Source: Afifellaceae bacterium
Lineage (GTDB): Bacteria > Pseudomonadota > Alphaproteobacteria > Rhizobiales > Afifellaceae
NCBI GenBank assembly: GCA_028281235.1
Contig: JANQKG010000025.1
Location: 1-64,000 of the forward strand
DNA: 64,000 nt
Reading direction: 5' to 3'
In this document: positions 59,130 to 64,000 of the stretch, one piece after another
How positions within the stretch are numbered: position 1 is the first letter of the stretch
Layout of the letters: the number at the start of each line of letters is the position of its first letter
Notes under the pieces: model-generated
Databases searched by the model: none
What the model saw: only the letters and a program-made list of their open reading frames with translations
Told to the model about the DNA's origin: nothing
Made by a program: the position numbers and the translations under genes

Positions 59130-60137
59130 TCAGCCGAGCTTGCCCATGGCGACTGCGCTGTCGCTCATGCGGCAGGAGAAGCCCCATTCATTGTCATACC
59201 AGCTCATGACGCGGCACATCGTGCCGTCGATCACCTTGGTCTGGTCCATGTGGAAGATGGACGAATGCGGGTCGTGGTTCAGGTCGGAGGAGACCAGCGG
59301 CTCGTCCGTATAGCCGAGAATGCCTTTCAGCCGCTGCTCGGCGGCGGTGCGGATCGCCTCGTTGATCTCTTCCTTGGAGGTTGTGCGGCTGGCGATGAAC
59401 TTGAAGTCGACGACCGACACGTTCGGGGTCGGCACGCGGATCGCGACGCCGTCGAGTTTGCCGTTGAGGTCCGGCAGGACAAGGCCGACGGCCTTCGCCG
59501 CGCCTGTGGAGGTCGGGATCATGTTCACCGCCGCGGCACGCGCGCGGTAGAGGTCCTTGTGAAGCGTGTCCAAGGTCGGCTGGTCGCCGGTATAGGCGTG
59601 AATGGTGGTCATGAAGCCCTTTTGGATGCCGACCGTGTCATGCAGCACCGAGGCGACCGGGGCGAGGCAGTTGGTCGTGCACGAGGCATTGGAGACCACT
59701 TTGTGCTCCGCCTTCAGGTCCTCGTGATTGACGCCATAGACCATCGTCAGGTCGGCGTCGCCGGCCGGTGCTGAGATCAGCACGCGCTTGGCACCCGCAT
59801 CGAGATGCGCGGAGGCTTTTTCCTTGGAGTTGAACTTGCCGGCGCACTCCATGACGAGATCGACGCCCAGATCGCTGTGTTTGAGCGCCGCCGGGTCGCG
59901 TTCGGCCGTGACCTTGATCGGGCCGCGGCCGACATCGATCGTGTCACCATCGACCTTGACCTCGCCGGGGAAGCGGCCGTGGACGGAATCGTAGCGCAGC
60001 AAATGGGCGTTGGTCTCCACCGGGCCGAGGTCGTTGACCGACACGATCTCGACATCGGTCCGGCCGGATTCCACAAGAGCTCTCAGGATGTTGCGGCCGA
60101 TCCGGCCAAATCCGTTAATTGCGACGCGTAGGGCCAT
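59130..60137 (-). CDS. gap: Glyceraldehyde-3-phosphate dehydrogenase
   Basis: A 335-residue phosphorylating GAPDH. The NAD site is [21 protein letters not shown]. The catalytic Cys is in [15 protein letters not shown], the His in [11 protein letters not shown], with [23 protein letters not shown] and [13 protein letters not shown] following. It follows tkt by 62 bases on the same strand and forms the central part of glycolysis or the Calvin-type pathway together with pgk and fba nearby. Confidence 0.97.
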   Translation of the reverse strand: MALRVAINGFGRIGRNILRALVESGRTDVEIVSVNDLGPVETNAHLLRYDSVHGRFPGEVKVDGDTIDVGRGPIKVTAERDPAALKHSDLGVDLVMECAGKFNSKEKASAHLDAGAKRVLISAPAGDADLTMVYGVNHEDLKAEHKVVSNASCTTNCLAPVASVLHDTVGIQKGFMTTIHAYTGDQPTLDTLHKDLYRARAAAVNMIPTSTGAAKAVGLVLPDLNGKLDGVAIRVPTPNVSVVDFKFIASRTTSKEEINEAIRTAAEQRLKGILGYTDEPLVSSDLNHDPHSSIFHMDQTKVIDGTMCRVMSWYDNEWGFSCRMSDSAVAMGKLG

Positions 60138-60199
60138 CAGCCTCTCCTTTTCCGATTTCGCTCAAAGCGCGCCCTTAGGCTCCCGATGACGGCTTTCGT

Positions 60200-62185
60200 C
60201 TACCCGAGGCGGGCCCGCACCTGTTCGACGACGGCTTCTGCTGTGATGCCGAAGTGGCGATAAAGGTCCTCGTAGGGGGCGCTCGCCCCGAATGTGGCCA
60301 TTCCCACGAAGATTCCATTGTTCCCGATCAAAGAATCCCAACCTTGGCGCACGGCCGCCTCGATGCCGACGCGAAGCGGCGCTGCGCCGATCGTCTCCTC
60401 GCGATAGGCCTCATCGGCCTCCGCGAAGCGCTCAAAGCACGGCACGGAGACGACGCGCGCGGCGATCCCCTGCGCTTCCAAGAGCGTCCTGGCCTCAAGC
60501 GCGACGGCGATCTCGGAGCCGGTGGCGAAGATGGAGACCTTTGCCTCGCGGTCGGCGGCGGCGAGCTCGTAGGCGCCGCGGGCACACAGGTTCTCCGCGA
60601 CGAAGCCGTGGCGCACCTGCGCCAGCCCCTGCCGCGTCAGCGCCAGCACGCTGGGGCGGTGGCGATCGGTGAGGGCGAGCTGCCAGCATTCCGCCGTCTC
60701 CACCACATCGGCGGGTCGGTAGACAGCGAGGTTGGGGATGGCCCGCAGCGCCGCGAGGTGCTCCACCGGCTGATGCGTGGGGCCGTCCTCGCCGAGCCCG
60801 ATGGAATCGTGCGTCATGACGTGGATGACGCGCTGGCGCATGAGCGCGGCCAGGCGGATGGAGGGGCGGCAATAATCTGAGAAGACGAGGAACGTGCCGG
60901 AATAGGGGATCAGCCCGCCATGCAGCGCCATGCCGTTCATGGCGGCGGCCATGCCGTGCTCGCGGATGCCGTAACGGATGAAGCGTCCGCCGAAATCGCC
61001 GGGCGCGACGTCCTCCTGCCCCTTGCTCTTGGTGTTGTTGGAACCGGTCAGGTCGGCGGAGCCGCCGATCGTCTCCGGCAGCGCTTCGTTGACGGCATCG
61101 AGCGTCATCTCCGAGGCCTTGCGCGTCGCGACCTTCTGCGGCGTCTCCGCGTATGAACGCTTCAGCGCGGCGATGGCTTCATCGAGCGCGGGTGCAACGT
61201 CGCCTGCCAGGCGGCGGTGGAATTCGTCACGCGTTGCGGCGTCGGCCGCCTCCATGCGGCCTTCCCAGGTTTCGCGCGCGGTGCGGCCGCGGCGGCCGGC
61301 GAGCCGCCAGGCGCCGGCCACGTCGTCGGGCACGACAAAGGGTTCGTGCGGCCAGGCGAGCGCCTCGCGCGCACCGGCAATCTCGTCTGCGCCGAGCGGC
61401 GCGCCATGTGAGGACGCTGTGCCCGCCTTGTTGGGGGCGCCCTTGCCGATGATGGTCTTGGTGGCGATCAGTACGGGGCGGTCGCTCAGCTTCGCCTCGG
61501 CGATCGCCTTGTCGATTGCCGCCTCGTCATGGCCGTCGACGCGCATCGCCCACCAGCCGGCCGCTTCGAAGCGTGCGACTTGATCCGTGGAGTCCGACAG
61601 CGACAGCGCCCCGTCGATGGTGATGGAATTGTCGTCGAAGAGCACGATCAGCCGGTTGAGCTTCAAATGTCCGGCAAGCGCGATCGCCTCCTGGCTGATC
61701 CCCTCCATCAGGTCGCCGTCTGAGGCGAGCGCGTAAGTGTAATGGTCGACGAGGTCGTCGCCGAAACAGGCGTTCATGAGCCGCTCCGCCAGAGCCATGC
61801 CGACGGCATTGGCGATCCCCTGACCAAGCGGCCCGGTCGTCGTCTCAATGCCCGGCGCGTGGCCGTATTCGGGATGGCCGGCGGTCTTGGAGTTCAGCTG
61901 ACGGAAACGCGTCAGCTCATTCAGGGTCATCGCCTCGTAGCCGAGAAGATGGAGTGCCGAATAAAGCAGCATCGAGCCGTGGCCGGCTGACAGCACGAAG
62001 CGGTCGCGGTCCGGCCAATCCGGATCGGCGGCGTCGAATTTCAGGTGCTTGGTGAAGAGCACCGTGGCAACGTCGGCCATGCCCATGGGCATGCCGGGAT
62101 GGCCGGAATTGGCCTTCTGCACCGCGTCCATGGACAGAGCGCGAACTGCATTGGCCATCAGCGCGTGCGGAACGGCGTCCGTCAT
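60200..62185 (-). CDS. tkt: Transketolase
   Basis: A 661-residue thiamine-diphosphate enzyme. Blocks are [44 protein letters not shown] and [17 protein letters not shown]. The ThDP-binding [10 protein letters not shown] equivalent reads [24 protein letters not shown], with [31 protein letters not shown] and [19 protein letters not shown] following. It moves two-carbon units in the pentose-phosphate pathway. The ATG at 62185 is favoured over an extra 20 residues upstream. Confidence 0.96.
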   Translation of the reverse strand: MTDAVPHALMANAVRALSMDAVQKANSGHPGMPMGMADVATVLFTKHLKFDAADPDWPDRDRFVLSAGHGSMLLYSALHLLGYEAMTLNELTRFRQLNSKTAGHPEYGHAPGIETTTGPLGQGIANAVGMALAERLMNACFGDDLVDHYTYALASDGDLMEGISQEAIALAGHLKLNRLIVLFDDNSITIDGALSLSDSTDQVARFEAAGWWAMRVDGHDEAAIDKAIAEAKLSDRPVLIATKTIIGKGAPNKAGTASSHGAPLGADEIAGAREALAWPHEPFVVPDDVAGAWRLAGRRGRTARETWEGRMEAADAATRDEFHRRLAGDVAPALDEAIAALKRSYAETPQKVATRKASEMTLDAVNEALPETIGGSADLTGSNNTKSKGQEDVAPGDFGGRFIRYGIREHGMAAAMNGMALHGGLIPYSGTFLVFSDYCRPSIRLAALMRQRVIHVMTHDSIGLGEDGPTHQPVEHLAALRAIPNLAVYRPADVVETAECWQLALTDRHRPSVLALTRQGLAQVRHGFVAENLCARGAYELAAADREAKVSIFATGSEIAVALEARTLLEAQGIAARVVSVPCFERFAEADEAYREETIGAAPLRVGIEAAVRQGWDSLIGNNGIFVGMATFGASAPYEDLYRHFGITAEAVVEQVRARLG

Positions 62186-62322
62186 TCCAAATTCCGCCTG
62201 AGAGAGAGCCTCGTACGAGGCCTCAGGGCCGCCCGTCTGCCCCAAAGCCCGGATTTGCCGGCGGAGTGATATCAGCTTGCTTTATTGAGTCAACGTGGTG
62301 GTTCAGCTCGGAGCCTCTCGTT

Positions 62323-62365
62323 TGTCATCCCGGTTCGGCCGTCAGGCCGAGACCGGGACCCATGA
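62323..62365. repeat. REP-like palindrome, element C
   Basis: A 43-base element from TGTCATCCCGG to CCGGGACCCATGA, exact reverse complement of element B at 57865-57907. It lies in the gap 62186-62522, which holds this element, the hairpin at 62420-62456 and probably the tkt promoter, and no gene that I can support. Confidence 0.85.
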
Positions 62366-62419
62366 ACACTGCCGGTTCGATCAAAGCTCGTGTTCCGCCC
62401 GTTTGCTCCGGGGGTATGG

Positions 62420-62456
62420 ATCCCGCAAAGCGCCGCTCCCGCGCCGCTTGCGGGAT
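62420..62456. repeat. GC-rich hairpin downstream of cysK-like gene
   Basis: ATCCCGCAA and TTGCGGGAT are perfect arms, extended by GCG and CGC past a single A bulge. The GGGATGACA end resembles the ends of elements A-C. Being 67 bases past the stop of the minus-strand cysteine synthase gene, it may also end transcription. Confidence 0.6.
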
Positions 62457-62522
62457 GACAAAGGAGAGGGTGTGCGAGCGGGCCCCGCATTCCGCTTGCG
62501 CTTCATGCGGGCTACGTAATCC

Positions 62523-64000
62523 CTACCGGGGATGCAGCCACTTCGGGAAGAAGCTGTAGGGGTCCACCTCTTTGGCGCGGTCGAACATGATGGCGTTGGT
62601 CTCCAGCATCTGTTGCAGGCGCCCGTCCTTGATGGCGTCGAGCGTCTCCGTGCAGCCGCCGATATGCTCGCCGCCCACAAAGATCTGCGGGATGGTCGGC
62701 GCGCCGACCTTGGCTGTCAGGACGCCGCGGATCTGGCCGCCCCAATTGTCCTTCTGGTAATCGACGGAATCGAGGTCGACGGAGCGATAGGGAACGCCCA
62801 TGGCGTCGAACGCCTTGCGCACCGACCAGCAGAACTCGCACCATTCCAGCGCAAACATCACCACAGGCTGATCGCGGTCGGCGATGACCCTTTCGACGAA
62901 GGCATCGGCCTCCGGCGAGACGGGAGACGGGGAGCCGTTGCCTTTCTGCGGGGCGGGCGGCGTCTTCGTGTCGAAGCGGTAGCGCGGCGTGGATTGCGCG
63001 ATCACGACCTCATCGTCGGTCATGTCCGCGGGGATGTCCTCAAAGAGCTGCGTGGAGAGATAACGCTCGCCCGTATCGGGGAGCATGCAGAGGATCTTGG
63101 AACCCTTCGGCGCGCGCGCGGCAACCTCCAGCGCACCGGCCAAGGTGGCGCCGGCTGAGATGCCGACAAAGATGCCTTCCTTCCGCGCCAGCTCGCGCGA
63201 CAGACGCAGCGCGTCGTCGCCTTTGATCGGAACGATCTCGTCGATCAGCTCGGCGGTGATTGCGTCCTCCGTCAGCTGCGGCATGAAGTCCGGCGACCAG
63301 CCTTGCATGAGATGCGGACGGAAGTGCGAGTGGCTCTGCGTGATCGTGCCGTCAGCCTCGCGCGCCTGCGGCACGCCGCTTTTCATCACCGGCGCGTTGT
63401 CCGGCTCGCAGACGATGACCTTCGTGTCGGGCCATTCCTTCTTCAAGACGCGCGCGACGCCTTTCAGCGTGCCGCCGGTGCCGGCGCCGGTGACCCAATA
63501 GTCGAGGCCGATATCGGCGAAATCCTGCATGATTTCCACGGCCGTGGTCTTGGAGTGGAAATCGGGATTGGCTTCGTTCTCGAACTGGCGAGTCAGGAAC
63601 CAGCCATGCGTCTCCGCAAGCTCCACCGCCTTGGCCAGCATGCCGGTGCCCTTCTCCGAGGCGGGCGTCAGCACGACCTTGGCGCCGAGGAAGCGCATCA
63701 GCCGCCTGCGCTCGACGGAAAAGTTCTCCGCCATGGTGACGACGAGCGGATAGCCTTTCTGTGCGCAGACCATGGCGAGGCCAATGCCGGTATTGCCGCT
63801 GGTGGCTTCAATCACCGTCTGGCCAGGCTTCAGCGCACCGCTCTTCTCTGCTGCCTCGATGACGCCGAGTGCCAGGCGGTCCTTGACGGAGCCGAGCGGA
63901 TTGAATGCCTCGACCTTGACGTAGAGCTCAACGCCCGGCGGCGCAAATTTGGCGATCTTCACCGACGGCGTCTTGCCGACCGTCTCCAGGATGTTGTCGT
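62523..64000 (-). CDS. Cysteine synthase-glutaredoxin fusion, 5' end cut by the window
   Basis: A protein of at least 492 residues whose start lies beyond 64000; the visible frame begins DNILETVGKTPSVKIAKFAP. Residues up to about 315 are an O-acetylserine sulfhydrylase-like PLP enzyme with the PLP Lys in NPLGSVKDRLA, EATSGNTGIGLAMVCAQ, VTGAGTGGTLKG and GISAGATLAGA. A linker of about 50 residues (PPAPQKGNGSPSPVSPE) leads to a C-terminal glutaredoxin of about 100 residues. It has active site ALEWCEFCWSVRKAF and the cis-Pro region GAPTIPQIFVGGEHIGGCTET. The fusion suggests redox-linked cysteine or persulfide chemistry. Confidence 0.92.
   Translation of the reverse strand, partial: DNILETVGKTPSVKIAKFAPPGVELYVKVEAFNPLGSVKDRLALGVIEAAEKSGALKPGQTVIEATSGNTGIGLAMVCAQKGYPLVVTMAENFSVERRRLMRFLGAKVVLTPASEKGTGMLAKAVELAETHGWFLTRQFENEANPDFHSKTTAVEIMQDFADIGLDYWVTGAGTGGTLKGVARVLKKEWPDTKVIVCEPDNAPVMKSGVPQAREADGTITQSHSHFRPHLMQGWSPDFMPQLTEDAITAELIDEIVPIKGDDALRLSRELARKEGIFVGISAGATLAGALEVAARAPKGSKILCMLPDTGERYLSTQLFEDIPADMTDDEVVIAQSTPRYRFDTKTPPAPQKGNGSPSPVSPEADAFVERVIADRDQPVVMFALEWCEFCWSVRKAFDAMGVPYRSVDLDSVDYQKDNWGGQIRGVLTAKVGAPTIPQIFVGGEHIGGCTETLDAIKDGRLQQMLETNAIMFDRAKEVDPYSFFPKWLHPR

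Noticed and set aside
62523..63962. A GTG at 63962 as the true start of the cysteine synthase fusion
   Set aside because: The frame continues upstream as DNILETVGKTPS, the conserved N-terminus of the family, so the gene runs past the window edge.
1..64000. Prophage, insertion sequence, CRISPR array or rRNA operon
   Set aside because: No integrase, transposase, capsid or cas-like protein, no regularly spaced repeats and no rRNA sequence were seen; the only RNA gene supported is tRNA-Val.

Overview
This 64 kb, GC-rich window looks like an ordinary chromosomal segment of an alphaproteobacterium of the order Hyphomicrobiales (Rhizobiales). The grounds are gapR (DUF2312), the 41-residue cysteine-free form of ribosomal protein L36, an aa3-type oxidase subunit IV gene next to split pntAA/pntAB/pntB, a choXWV choline transporter beside betI/betA, a DUF1036-pyk pair, and dispersed palindromic repeats with rhizobial-type sequence. 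The family cannot be fixed from the sequence alone. I see no prophage, insertion sequence or CRISPR array. Accessory signals are small: hairpin repeats, a toxin-antitoxin pair, and one catabolic operon.

Layout. 1-800: a dispersed palindromic repeat, tRNA-Val(GAC) and a CBS-domain protein. 833-15602 (minus): a 13-gene operon led by a XRE-cupin regulator with two palindromic operators. It holds a complete dipeptide-type ABC importer, a GAF protein, HyuA, two HyuB paralogues, an Asp/Glu/hydantoin racemase, an MDR oxidoreductase and an M24 peptidase, most likely for uptake and breakdown of a cyclic amide or amino-acid derivative. 15739-18332 (minus): a pterin/folate operon folB-folK-(divergent folP-like)-(pteridine-reductase-like SDR). 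18431-19917: a DMT exporter and 3-methyladenine glycosylase. 20001-25614: choline uptake and oxidation, betI-betA facing choXWV across a strong BetI operator. 25718-30754: rpmJ, a TPR protein, then eamA-gckA-DUF1036-pyk. 30877-33451: a periplasmic unknown, N-formylglutamate amidohydrolase, DUF1244 and gapR. 33454-39392 (minus): a cell-envelope block with a PAP2 phosphatase, a DUF882 peptidase-like protein, a YcbB-type L,D-transpeptidase and an NtrC-like regulator that lacks the GAFTGA loop.

39549-45175 (plus): oligoendopeptidase F, an ABC1/AarF kinase, an MFS transporter and a fluoroacetate-dehalogenase-like hydrolase. 45295-49424 (plus): oxidase subunit IV, two long hairpins, then pntAA-pntAB-mntA-hepT-pntB, in which a HEPN/MNT toxin-antitoxin pair is seamlessly embedded between transhydrogenase subunit genes. 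49443-52719: two alpha/beta hydrolases and a TPR lipoprotein. 52962-57082 (minus): pgk-fba-(ThiE-like)-(Sel1 repeat). 57201-58987: a methyltransferase, an HxlR regulator with a divergent small enzyme, and clpS. 59130-62185 (minus): tkt-gap. 62523-64000 (minus): a cysteine synthase-glutaredoxin fusion running off the window.

The most unusual items are the toxin-antitoxin module inside the pnt operon together with a hairpin whose 3' arm covers the pntAA ribosome-binding region, the FolP-like protein lacking core DHPS residues, and the two-HyuB transport/hydrolysis operon with its operator pair.
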